Assembly: GCA_021373115.1 (NCBI GenBank)
Contig: JAJFTI010000030.1
Location: 23,971 to 87,970 of the forward strand
Length of the DNA: 64,000 nt
From: Eubacteriales bacterium
GTDB lineage: Bacteria > Bacillota > Clostridia > Christensenellales > CAG-138
Reading direction: 5' to 3'
Shown here in pieces: positions 43,313 through 51,164 of this stretch. Within the stretch, counting starts at the first letter, position 1; each line of letters opens with the position of its first letter. Position numbers and translations under genes: made by a program. The notes beneath the pieces are model-generated. The model worked only from the letters and a program-made list of their open reading frames with translations, searched no databases and had not been told where the DNA came from.

Positions 43313-43801
43313 TTATTGCCCGGTCAGCGCCGTCCGGTAAACCCTGGCGAGCGCTTCCAGCGACATTCCGGCGTTCGCCGCGCTGGGCGAGGGCAGAGTC
43401 TCGCAGGGAATGCCCGTTTTCGGGAATACCAGGCGCGTATATAGCTTTGCGGACGTCGCGCCGGTGCAGAGCACGCGGCGAACGCGCGTTTGCTTAAGCA
43501 GCGCAGGAATGTCGTTTGGCAGCGGGTTTTGAATGCTCGCGTCGCTGGCCCCTGTGATTTCGCAGCTTTCGAGTACGTCCCAGAGCGCGAGACGGTTGGA
43601 AAGGATCAGCCGGATCTTCTCCTCGCGCGTGTTCGGAAGCGGTGCCCCGAGCGCAAGCGCGAGCGCTGGCCAGAAGCGGTTCTGCGGGTGCGCGTAATAG
43701 AACGCGGCCTCGCGGGATTTGGGCGAGGGCATCGTGCCGAGAATCAGGATTTCGCTTTCCGGCGAAAACACCGGCGCGATCGTATGAAAAACGCGTTCCA
43801 T
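43313..43801 (-). CDS. DNA-deoxyinosine / hypoxanthine-DNA glycosylase (UDG superfamily, family 6-like)
   Basis: This 162-residue protein has ILILGTMPSPKSREAAFYYA with HPQNRFW (motif 1 region) and LPSPSAANA (motif 2), as in the UDG superfamily group that removes hypoxanthine or uracil from DNA. The first motif has PSPKS in place of the GxDPYH of family 1 enzymes, as expected for this branch. Length is typical (150-170). It is divergent from the ABC exporter gene. Confidence 0.87.
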   Translation of the reverse strand: MERVFHTIAPVFSPESEILILGTMPSPKSREAAFYYAHPQNRFWPALALALGAPLPNTREEKIRLILSNRLALWDVLESCEITGASDASIQNPLPNDIPALLKQTRVRRVLCTGATSAKLYTRLVFPKTGIPCETLPSPSAANAGMSLEALARVYRTALTGQ

Positions 43802-43897
43802 ACCGCTAAGCGTACACGCGAAAACGGGAAATTACAATGCTTCTTTCACCGCGGCAGCCAATCCCTGCGATACGGTTACGGGAACCCGCCCGAAGAA

Positions 43898-43926
43898 TTG
43901 ATTCTATCCTGCGGTTCTGCTAAGAT
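43898..43926 (+). promoter_or_regulatory. ABC exporter promoter, leaderless geometry
   Basis: TTGATT (43898-43903), 17 bases, TAAGAT (43921-43926), then six bases to ATG 43933. There is no ribosome-binding site in between. Confidence 0.7.
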
Positions 43927-43932
43927 GGGTGC

Positions 43933-45669
43933 ATGAGTAAAGTAAAACGGTTTTTAACTTATTATAAACCGCACAAAGGGCTATTGATTCTCGATCTTGC
44001 CTGCGCGTTTTTCATTGCGGTAATCGATATTTCTTACCCGCTTCTCACACAATACGTGCTGCGCACTCTCCTGCCGCAGATGTCGGTCAACAACGCTTTG
44101 TTTCGCGTTTTTGTTCTGCTGATTCTCGCCGCGCTCGGCGCGTATCTGCTGCGCGCGCTGCTGCTCTTTATCATCAACTACTGGGGCCATGCGCTGGGAA
44201 TCCGCATGGAGGCGGATATCCGGCGGGATATTTTTTCGCACATTCAGGAGCTTTCGTTCAGCTTCTTCGACAAGGTGCGAACGGGTAAGCTCATGTCCCG
44301 CCTTACGACGGATCTCTTCGACATTACCGAGCTGGCCCACCACGGGCCGGAGGACGTCCTCATCTCCGGCACGACCGTGATCGGCGCGTTCGTGGCGATG
44401 GCATTCATCGACTGGCGGCTCGCGCTGGCGCTGTTCTGCATCGTGCCGCCCGCGATCTACTACGTGGTGAAGCTGCGGGTCAAGATGCGCAGCGCCTCGC
44501 TCAAGGTCAAGGAGCGCGTGTCCGAGATCAACGCGGATATCGAAAGCTCGATCTCCGGCGCGCGCGTGGCGAAGGCGTTTACCAACGAGGAATACGAGCA
44601 GGAAAAGTTCGACGCGGGCAACGCGCGGTTCGTCCACGCGAAGGATAATTTCTATAAATATATGGCATACTTCAACAGCGGCATGGAATTCTTCATTGCG
44701 CTGTTCAACCTCGTCGTCCTCGCGCTCGGCGGGTATCTGATCTATAAAAGCCGCCTGGATCCCATCCTGCTGGTTACGTTTACGCTCTATATTGCGGCGT
44801 TTGTGCAGCCTATCAAGCGGCTTTCGGCGTTTGCGGAACTCTATATCCTCGGCATGGCCGGTTTTTCGCGGTTCTGCGAAATTATGGATATCGAGCCGGA
44901 GATCAGGGACCGCGAACATGCCGAAACACTGGCTAGCGTAAAGGGGGATATTGCGTTTAAAGATGTATCGTTTGCTTATGAGGATGGCAGGAGCGTACTT
45001 TCGCACATCGACCTAAGCATTTTCGCCGGAAAAACGCTCGCGCTGGTTGGCCCGTCCGGCGGCGGAAAAACGACGCTTTGTCACCTGATTCCGCGGTTTT
45101 ACGAATTGCGCTCCGGATCGATTACGATTGACGGTGTCGATATCCGCGACGTTACGCTCAAGTCGCTCCGGCAGAACGTTGGAATCGTTCAGCAGGATGT
45201 GTTCCTCTTTGCCAGCAGCGTGATGGAGAACATCCGCTACGGCCGCATTGACGCGACGGACGAAGAAGTGACAAAGGCCGCTAAGCGCGCGCGCATCCAC
45301 GATGAAATCATGCAGTTTCCGCAGGGATACGAAACCCAGGTCGGCGAGCGGGGACTCATGCTCTCCGGCGGGCAGAAGCAGCGCGTGTCCATTGCGCGGC
45401 TGTTTCTCAAGAACCCGCGTATCCTGATTCTGGACGAAGCGACGAGCGCGCTGGATACCATGACGGAACACGACATTCAGACTTCGTTTGAAGAGCTTTC
45501 CGAAGGGCGCACGACGCTGGTGATTGCGCACCGCTTGTCCACGGTGAAGCACGCGGACGAGATTGTCGTGCTGGATGAGCAGGGGATTCGCGAACGCGGA
45601 ACGCATGAGGAACTGCTGAAAAGCGGCGGACTCTACGCGGAGCTCTACCACGCAACGATGATTGACTGA
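43933..45669 (+). CDS. ABC exporter, fused permease and ATPase (MsbA/LmrA type)
   Basis: This 578-residue half-transporter has six membrane helices (about 15-310) and an ATPase domain (about 335-570) with Walker A GPSGGGKT (374-381), Q-loop VGIVQQDVFLF, signature LSGGQKQR (about 477) and Walker B ILILDEATSALD with the H-loop AHRLS. It probably works as a homodimer, since no partner half is adjacent. The substrate is unknown; it could be lipid, drug or peptide. It is followed 35 bases later by the barnase-like gene, so they may share a transcript, but an export role for the RNase is not implied: the RNase has its own signal anchor. Confidence 0.93.
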   Translation: MSKVKRFLTYYKPHKGLLILDLACAFFIAVIDISYPLLTQYVLRTLLPQMSVNNALFRVFVLLILAALGAYLLRALLLFIINYWGHALGIRMEADIRRDIFSHIQELSFSFFDKVRTGKLMSRLTTDLFDITELAHHGPEDVLISGTTVIGAFVAMAFIDWRLALALFCIVPPAIYYVVKLRVKMRSASLKVKERVSEINADIESSISGARVAKAFTNEEYEQEKFDAGNARFVHAKDNFYKYMAYFNSGMEFFIALFNLVVLALGGYLIYKSRLDPILLVTFTLYIAAFVQPIKRLSAFAELYILGMAGFSRFCEIMDIEPEIRDREHAETLASVKGDIAFKDVSFAYEDGRSVLSHIDLSIFAGKTLALVGPSGGGKTTLCHLIPRFYELRSGSITIDGVDIRDVTLKSLRQNVGIVQQDVFLFASSVMENIRYGRIDATDEEVTKAAKRARIHDEIMQFPQGYETQVGERGLMLSGGQKQRVSIARLFLKNPRILILDEATSALDTMTEHDIQTSFEELSEGRTTLVIAHRLSTVKHADEIVVLDEQGIRERGTHEELLKSGGLYAELYHATMID

Positions 45670-45704
45670 CTTTTCGAAAACTGCGATTCCGAAAGGGCGA
45701 ACGA

Positions 45705-46277
45705 GTGAAGAAACGAACACTAAGCATCATCCTGATCGTTCTATTTGTGCTTGCCGGGATTTGGCTCGCACGGCACCCAACCGCAACGACCGCTCAGCCG
45801 CAGCAAGAGCCGCAGTTTACAAGCGGTCTGGCTGCGCTGGACGGGGAGCAGCAACCGGCGGCCTCTGCGTTCGCGGAAAACGACGCGACGCCGGAACCGT
45901 CCTCGACCGGCGATTCCGCGCCGGTCGCGCCGGACGAGCACGGTGTGTATACGTCGAAGGACGACGTTTGCGCCTATCTGGTTGCCTACGGGCACCTTCC
46001 GGAGAATTTTATCACCAAGGAGGAAGCGCGCGCGCTCGGCTGGAACGGCGGCGGACTGGACGACTTTGCATATGGCAAATGCATCGGCGGCGACCGGTTC
46101 GGCAATTACGAGGGACTTTTACCGGAAGCGGACGGACGATCCTATACCGAGTGTGACATCGATACGCTGCACGAGGATTCGCGCGGGGCGAAACGGATCG
46201 TGTTTTCCAATGACGGACTGATTTATTATACGGGTGACCACTACGAATCGTTTGCGCTGCTTTTCGGCGAACCGTAA
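45705..46277 (+). CDS. Extracytoplasmic guanyl-specific ribonuclease, barnase type
   Basis: This 190-residue protein has a signal peptide or anchor (about 1-22), a Pro/Ala/Ser-rich linker, then a barnase domain (about 79-190): GVYTSKDDV, LPENFITKEEARALGW, IGGDRFGNYEGLLP, IVFSNDGLIYYTGDHYESF. Catalytic residues align as E149, R164 and H179 (barnase E73, R87, H102), with K105 for K27. The guanine-loop NREG reads NYEG (R59 to Tyr). The enzyme cuts RNA after G residues. The adjacent barstar-like gene would protect the cytoplasm. Confidence 0.9.
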   Translation: MKKRTLSIILIVLFVLAGIWLARHPTATTAQPQQEPQFTSGLAALDGEQQPAASAFAENDATPEPSSTGDSAPVAPDEHGVYTSKDDVCAYLVAYGHLPENFITKEEARALGWNGGGLDDFAYGKCIGGDRFGNYEGLLPEADGRSYTECDIDTLHEDSRGAKRIVFSNDGLIYYTGDHYESFALLFGEP

Positions 46278-46314
46278 ACGAAGCGGCCAAACGGAGGGAA
46301 GGGAGGTTACCGTT

Positions 46315-46611
46315 CTGAAAGGGCGCATACGAATTCTGAATGGAAGAAAAATGGGCGACCGAGAGCAAGCGCATACGCATCTTGCAAAACGTCTGCGCCT
46401 CGTGCCGCATTACGGCAGAAATCTTGATGCGCTGGCCGACTGCCTCGGTGAGATTGGCGAGCCGACGACGATTCTGGTTCGCAACGCGGATCAGATCGCG
46501 CGGCGCCTCGGCGCATACGGCGAACGCCTGCTGACCGTGCTGCACGACGCGGCGCAGAAGAACGGAAACATCGATCTCGTTATTCCCAAAGACGTTCGGA
46601 ACAAACGTTAG
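46315..46611 (+). CDS. Barstar-family ribonuclease inhibitor, probable CTG start
   Basis: This protein of about 98 residues has the barstar core PHYGRNLDALADCLGEI: the inhibitory Asp pair (barstar D35 and D39) is kept, while W38 is Ala. No ATG, GTG or TTG lies at the right place: the fold begins KGRIRILNGRKM, and GGAGG is exactly eight bases before a CTG at 46315. The next ATG (codon 13) would delete the first strand. An upstream GTG (46234) lies within the RNase gene without a ribosome site. It is the immunity partner of the RNase, 37 bases upstream. Confidence 0.8.
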   Translation: MKGRIRILNGRKMGDREQAHTHLAKRLRLVPHYGRNLDALADCLGEIGEPTTILVRNADQIARRLGAYGERLLTVLHDAAQKNGNIDLVIPKDVRNKR

Positions 46612-46683
46612 GAAACGACGCGGTTCAACCGTATGTTGAACGATTACAGCGACTTAAAATGAGGAGCGGGGAGGGAGACGCGC

Positions 46684-47790
46684 TTGATTTGGCTGAGGAC
46701 GGCTGCCATGGATCTTGCTCTGCTGCTGGCGGGCTTTTTGCTCCTGTGCGGAATTCTGCTCTCCCTGCTGCACATCACCCGAAAGGTGTCCAATATCCGC
46801 ATCCGGAACATGCGCGAAAGGCTGCTTTGCCTTCTCTCCGGCGAAGCGGACGCAAGCCGTATGAAGACGAAACTCTATGAAATGCTGCACTCCGGAAGCG
46901 GAACGGGCAAACTTTCGGATGTTCGCGGCATTCGCTCGAAACGGGGGCTGCGCGTTGCCGCGGAAACGGCTGGCGAAGTATCCGGCGAGGTCTGGCAAAA
47001 ACTTGCAGCCGAAGCCGGCAGCGAATGGTACTGCGCATACCTGCAGAAAAAGTTTGGAAGTTCGGACCCGGAGACCATTCTGCTGGCCGTGCGAGTAGCC
47101 GGCGCGTTGCATATCACACGCTTCACGCAGAACATCGTTACGCAAATTTACTGCTTTCGAACGAACGCTGCAATGCAGCACATCGGAATGCTTTCGCTTT
47201 GCATGCTGGGCGCGGGGCGCGAGATTGTTGCGCTTTGCCGGGACGAATCGATTGCGTCGCTGCTCTCGTTCCGGACGCTGGGGGAAATTTTCTCCACCTA
47301 TACGGGAGACTGCAGAGCGCTTTGCCGAAAGCTCATAACGACCGCGTCGGACCTCTATATTCGCCGAACATGCATCAAGATGATTGGCGAAAGCGGTTAT
47401 AGCGAGCTTGGCGTTCTGGTCGTTCCGTTTCTGAAAAGCAGCCAGCTTAACGCGCGGATCGACGCAGTTCGAACCATTGGCCAGATACAGGAGCGGGACG
47501 CGCTGGAACAGGTGCTGCCGTTTTCAAAGGATCTGCGGTGGGAGATGCGTGCGGTTGTCGCAACGGCACTGGGCGCTTTCGGAGCGGCCGAACATCTTGA
47601 AACGCTGCTTGGATTGCTTTGCGACCGCGAATGGTGGGTGCGATACCGCGCGGCGCAGGCGTTGCTCCGGTACCCGAACCGAGCGGCGCTGATGACCCGC
47701 GTCGAGGAGACAAACGACCGGTTCGCGCTGGAGATGATGCGCTTTTCTCTGGATCAGGAGGCGCTTGGGAAAGGGGGAGCGAACGAATGA
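46684..47790 (+). CDS. Membrane-anchored HEAT-repeat protein
   Basis: This 368-residue protein has an N-terminal membrane helix (about 8-30), then helical repeats that become clear HEAT units in the C-terminal 150 residues (LNARIDAVRTIGQIQ, MRAVVATALGAFGAAEHLET and VRYRAAQALLRYPNRAALM). The start is TTG 46684 after GGGAGG; ATG 46708 is an alternative that keeps the helix. Its stop overlaps the start of the glycosyltransferase (ATGA). It probably acts as a membrane scaffold for the glycosyltransferase; this pairing is an inference from the overlap. Confidence 0.8.
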   Translation: MIWLRTAAMDLALLLAGFLLLCGILLSLLHITRKVSNIRIRNMRERLLCLLSGEADASRMKTKLYEMLHSGSGTGKLSDVRGIRSKRGLRVAAETAGEVSGEVWQKLAAEAGSEWYCAYLQKKFGSSDPETILLAVRVAGALHITRFTQNIVTQIYCFRTNAAMQHIGMLSLCMLGAGREIVALCRDESIASLLSFRTLGEIFSTYTGDCRALCRKLITTASDLYIRRTCIKMIGESGYSELGVLVVPFLKSSQLNARIDAVRTIGQIQERDALEQVLPFSKDLRWEMRAVVATALGAFGAAEHLETLLGLLCDREWWVRYRAAQALLRYPNRAALMTRVEETNDRFALEMMRFSLDQEALGKGGANE

Positions 47791-49157
47791 ACCTATCGGG
47801 GCAGGTTGTACGGGTCTTTGGCTGGCTGAGCCAGTTTTTTCTCGCGTTTCTGATGGCGGGCGGCCTGACCGGGTTCTTTGAGCTTGCCGTATCGTATTAC
47901 CGCATGCGGGGATATGCAAAGTCACTGCGCTTCATTGACCACAGGCGGTTTCTGGATTCGGAACACATCGTGCCGGTTTCGATTCTTATGGCGGTTCCGG
48001 CGGATTCGCAGGATGCGCAGGACGCGCTTGAATCGCTGCTCGCGCTCGATTTTTCGGAATATGAAATTATCGTTGCGATTTACGGCGGGCTTGCGGGTCT
48101 ATCGAAACCGCTGCTGGATTCGTTCCAGTTGCTGCCGTTTCAGCAGCCTTACAAGCGCTCGCTTCCAACGGGCGAGCTGCAGCGGATATATCGTTCCGCA
48201 CGGGACTTCCGGCTGACCGTGCTCGAAAAACCGGATGGAGACCGTGCGGATGCGCTGAACGCGTGCGTCAACCTATCCTCCTACCCGGTTGTGGTTACCC
48301 TTGATCCGGATGCGGCGCTCGAACGGGACGCGCTGATTCGAATCGTCTACGCCTTTGTGAGTGATCCGCAATGCGTGGCGGTTTGCGGGGCGGCGCGGGT
48401 GGCCTGCGAAGAACCGCAGAATTGGCTGGAGCGCAGGCCGCTGGAATGCATGCAAAGAACGGAACGGGTGCGCGCGCTCTATACGAGCCGAATCGGAACG
48501 GAGCGAACGGGATTTCTTGCGAGCATATGCGACTCGTTCGTTGCGTTTAAAAAATCCGCTGTGCTGGAAGCGGGCGGATTTCACACGCAAACGGCGGGGG
48601 AAGAGGGCGGCTTGCTGCTGGACATTCAGGCGCGGATGCGAAGAAACGGGCGCAGGTACGCCACGGTGTTCCTGCCGGACCCGATCTGCACGGTGTGTCC
48701 GCTTGTGAGCATACGCGAGGTTTGCTTACAGCGGCGGTGCTGGCATGCGGCGCTGAAAGCGGCGCTCAGCCGCCACGGGAGAGCCGCGTTTGGCTGGCCG
48801 GCAAAGCAGACGGGGGCGGGAGGCCTGCTCTTTTTCTGGCTTTCCGACATAGCCGCGCCGGTTTTGGAGACGCTGGGCCTTTTCGTGGTTCCGGCCGCGT
48901 GGCTGCTGGGTTCGGTGGACGGCTGGTTTGTTCTGCTTTATTTCTCGCTGTCCGTGCTGCTGGGAACTGCGCTTTCCGTAAGCTCTGTTTTGCTGGAGGA
49001 GAATATTTTCCCGAATACGCAGCAGACGGGATTGCCGCTGTGGCTTTTCGTCTATTCCTTTGCGGAAAATCTCGGATACCGGCAGATTGCGCGTGCCTGC
49101 CGAATTGGATGGCCGCGTGACAGGACAAAAGCGAAAGGAAAGCCGGAAAAAAGATAA
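47787..49157 (+). CDS. Membrane glycosyltransferase, GT2 type
   Basis: This 456-residue protein has an N-terminal helix (about 12-35), a GT-A domain (about 55-300) with ILMAVPADSQDAQDALESLL, EKPDGDRADALN and the acidic VTLDPDAAL (about 171), and three or four C-terminal helices. This is the layout of processive or lipid-acceptor GT2 enzymes. A QxxRW-type motif is replaced by QRRCWHAALK. The acceptor is unknown. It is translationally coupled to the HEAT-repeat gene. A terminator follows. Confidence 0.85.
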   Translation: MNLSGQVVRVFGWLSQFFLAFLMAGGLTGFFELAVSYYRMRGYAKSLRFIDHRRFLDSEHIVPVSILMAVPADSQDAQDALESLLALDFSEYEIIVAIYGGLAGLSKPLLDSFQLLPFQQPYKRSLPTGELQRIYRSARDFRLTVLEKPDGDRADALNACVNLSSYPVVVTLDPDAALERDALIRIVYAFVSDPQCVAVCGAARVACEEPQNWLERRPLECMQRTERVRALYTSRIGTERTGFLASICDSFVAFKKSAVLEAGGFHTQTAGEEGGLLLDIQARMRRNGRRYATVFLPDPICTVCPLVSIREVCLQRRCWHAALKAALSRHGRAAFGWPAKQTGAGGLLFFWLSDIAAPVLETLGLFVVPAAWLLGSVDGWFVLLYFSLSVLLGTALSVSSVLLEENIFPNTQQTGLPLWLFVYSFAENLGYRQIARACRIGWPRDRTKAKGKPEKR

Positions 49158-49188
49158 CCCCTGCGGCAGGGCGGCCGCGATTCCGTTC

Positions 49189-49215
49189 GCCGGAGCGAAA
49201 GTCCCGGCTTTTTTT
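49189..49215 (+). terminator. Rho-independent terminator after the GT2 gene
   Basis: GCCGG (49189-49193) pairs with CCGGC (49204-49208), followed by seven T residues. Confidence 0.8.
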
Positions 49216-49289
49216 GACCCGTGATGCGCAGAACGGAAGACAATCACGCGGAAAACGGGATAAAATTCGAAAAAACATGAAAATTTCGG

Positions 49290-49319
49290 TTGAATCCGAA
49301 CGGGAATATGTCGTATACT
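49290..49319 (+). promoter_or_regulatory. Promoter of the pseudouridine synthase gene
   Basis: TTGAAT (49290-49295), 18 bases, TATACT (49314-49319). The leader is about 86 nt and purine-rich. Confidence 0.65.
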
Positions 49320-49411
49320 ATATTTGGTGAGAATTGGCGTAAACTAGTTGATAACGAACGTGATCTGCAGGCCGCAGAAGAAGAGAAAAAGACTGCGGAG
49401 AAGAGACGGAT

Positions 49412-50137
49412 ATGGTTCGATTACAGAAATACCTTGCAGACGCCGGAGTTGCGTCCCGCCGTGCCAGTGAAGAGCTTATCACCGCCGGCCGGGTTGGCGT
49501 GAACGGCGAAACGGCTCGTCTCGGAATGAGCGTTGACCCGGAGCACGACGTCGTTCTGCTGGACGGGGTACCCGTTCGACGGAAGGAACCGCTCTATACC
49601 GTTGCGCTCTACAAACCCAAGGGTGTTGTGAGCACCAGCGAAGACCCGCAGGGACGGACGACCGTTCAGGAATACGTAAAGGATATACCCGCGCGGCTCT
49701 ACAATGTTGGCCGTTTGGATATCAATACGGAAGGCCTGCTTCTCATGACGAACGACGGCGAACTTGCCTACCGCATGACGCACCCGAAGTTCTCCGTTGA
49801 GAAGACCTACTATGCCATCTGCGATGGAACGCTCACCGCATCCGAGATCGCTTCCCTGGTCAACGGCGTTCAACTGGAGGACGGTATAACCGCTCCCGCG
49901 CGCGTCGAACATGTTCGCAGAACCAAGACGGGCGATACGACGTTTCTCATTACGATTCACGAAGGCAGGAACCGGCAGATCCGGCGGATGCTGGAAGCGG
50001 TTGGCCACCGGACGCTCCGTCTTAAGCGTGAGCGGTTCGGACCCGTTACGCTGGGGGATATGAAACCCGGTGAAACACGGCGGCTGACGCAACCGGAACT
50101 GGACGCGCTTCGCAAAGCGCTTGGGCTGGCGGAGTAA
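49412..50137 (+). CDS. rRNA pseudouridine synthase, RsuA/RluB family
   Basis: This 241-residue enzyme has an N-terminal S4 domain (about 1-60; VRLQKYLADAGVASRRASEE) and an RsuA/RluB/RluE-type catalytic domain with the catalytic Asp in GRLDINTEGLLL (about residue 110) and the late EGRNRQIRRML. RluB modifies U2605 of 23S rRNA; RsuA acts on 16S U516. The sequence most resembles the RluB type of Bacillota, but the target is not certain. GGAGAAG precedes ATG 49412. Confidence 0.93.
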   Translation: MVRLQKYLADAGVASRRASEELITAGRVGVNGETARLGMSVDPEHDVVLLDGVPVRRKEPLYTVALYKPKGVVSTSEDPQGRTTVQEYVKDIPARLYNVGRLDINTEGLLLMTNDGELAYRMTHPKFSVEKTYYAICDGTLTASEIASLVNGVQLEDGITAPARVEHVRRTKTGDTTFLITIHEGRNRQIRRMLEAVGHRTLRLKRERFGPVTLGDMKPGETRRLTQPELDALRKALGLAE

Positions 50138-50139
50138 TC

Positions 50140-50256
50140 GCCCGCAGTTTACCATTCGGGCAAACACGCGGCAAAAGCCGCGGAAGAAACCGGTACCGCA
50201 CCGGCTGTGGAACGGCTAAGCCGGGAAATTTTAATGTTTCCCAAAGACTGCCCGCA
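50140..50256 (+). ncRNA. Candidate structured cis-regulatory RNA upstream of the decarboxylase genes
   Basis: CGGGCA (50157-50162) can pair with TGCCCG (50249-50254), closing a multibranch domain. Inside are CGCGGC-AAAA-GCCGCG (50167-50182), CCGGT/ACCGG (50190-50204) and GGGAAA/TTTCCC (50223-50242). CCGGCT (50201-50206) can instead pair with AGCCGG (50219-50224), excluding the CCGGT hairpin and part of the last stem. CGGGC can also pair with a second GCCCG at 50140-50144. Such exclusive pairings are switch-like. I do not recognise a known riboswitch class. It lies 75 bases before the oadG-like ATG. Confidence 0.5.
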
Positions 50257-50330
50257 AGAATGGAAAGAGAAAGAGCTGTTTAAATAGAATTTTCTATTTC
50301 GAAATGCAATACTAAACGGAGGTATCTACC

Positions 50331-50573
50331 ATGAGCAGTACAGTCTGGATCGTAGGCGCGGTGTTTGCCGGTCTCATCGTTCTGATCATCATTCTGAAAG
50401 CGGTTCGAGCCAAGCAGGAGCTTCTTGCGGGGGACGAACCGGAAGCCCTCGAAGCAGGCGAACCGGCGGTGAACCGCGGCGAGCTGGCCGCAGTCGTCGC
50501 CTCCAGCATAGCGGAGGTCATGGGCAAGGACGTAACCGGACTTCGTATCGTTTCGATTAAACGCGCCGAGTGA
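50331..50573 (+). CDS. OadG-like small membrane subunit of a decarboxylase
   Basis: This 80-residue protein has one N-terminal membrane helix (about 5-24; VWIVGAVFAGLIVLIIILKA), an acidic linker and a conserved cytoplasmic tail ELAAVVASSIAEVMGKDVTG. This is the plan of OadG/gamma subunits of sodium-pumping decarboxylases, which tether the soluble subunits to the membrane. GGAGG precedes ATG 50331. It heads the set with the biotin carrier and carboxyltransferase. Confidence 0.75.
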   Translation: MSSTVWIVGAVFAGLIVLIIILKAVRAKQELLAGDEPEALEAGEPAVNRGELAAVVASSIAEVMGKDVTGLRIVSIKRAE

Positions 50574-50675
50574 CGCGAAAAGGGAAAGATCCTGCCGCGT
50601 TTGACGCGCGGGAGCGGTCTGTCGGAACTGTTTTATCGGGCAATTTTTTAATATAACAAATAATCGGAGGTTTTT

Positions 50676-51023
50676 ATGCGTAATTTTTTGGTGAATGTCA
50701 ATGGTACCCAGTATGAAGTAGCCGTCGAAGAGATCGATGGAAAAGCCGCACCCGCCGCTAAGCAGGCGCCCGCCGCCCCGAAGGCTGCAGCCGCACCCGC
50801 TCCCGCCGGCGGTATGAAAGTCACCGCTCCGATGCCCGGAACCATTACGGGCGTAAACGTAAAGGATGGCGACGCGGTCAAGGCCGGTCAGCCGATTTTC
50901 GTGCTGGAAGCGATGAAGATGGAAAGCGACATTGTTTCGCCGGCCGACGGTACGGTTCGCAGCGTCTCCGTTTCGAAGGGCGCATCCGTCGAAGCGGGCA
51001 TGTTCCTCTGCTCCGTCGAATAA
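50676..51023 (+). CDS. Biotin carboxyl carrier protein
   Basis: This 115-residue protein has a beta-strand opening (NFLVNVNGTQYEVAVEEI), a flexible Ala/Pro linker (about 25-47) and a biotinyl domain (48-115) with biotin lysine K81 in EAMKMES. It carries CO2 between the carboxyltransferase and the membrane subunit. Length and linker match the gamma/delta carrier of glutaconyl-, methylmalonyl- or oxaloacetate decarboxylases. CGGAGG precedes ATG 50676. Confidence 0.92.
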   Translation: MRNFLVNVNGTQYEVAVEEIDGKAAPAAKQAPAAPKAAAAPAPAGGMKVTAPMPGTITGVNVKDGDAVKAGQPIFVLEAMKMESDIVSPADGTVRSVSVSKGASVEAGMFLCSVE

Positions 51024-51164
51024 CGAGGTCTGGACGCGAAGCCGAATCTTGCGCAGTGAAACGATGCGGCGATCATCCCGTGCGTTTCCTCCGCTTTTCC
51101 GTTATGATACCGTGGCGGCGCGCAGGCTGTTTCCGCTTCGCGCAGCCGAAAGGAGAATGACCAC

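Noticed and set aside
46621..46641. GTTCAAC-N5-GTTGAAC hairpin after the barstar gene as a terminator
   Set aside because: Not followed by a T-run, and the next gene starts only 43 bases later.
50191..50210. GGTACCGC resembling a T-box antiterminator motif
   Set aside because: The flanking T-box elements (stem I, specifier loop, terminator) are missing and the downstream genes are not tRNA-synthetase or amino-acid genes.
50140..50256. Cobalamin, FMN or c-di-GMP riboswitch
   Set aside because: Conserved core sequences of these classes do not align with the region.
50138..50287. Open frame of 49 codons directly after the pseudouridine synthase TAA, as if by read-through
   Set aside because: No start with a ribosome site, and a frame this long is not surprising at this base composition; the hairpin pattern explains the region better.
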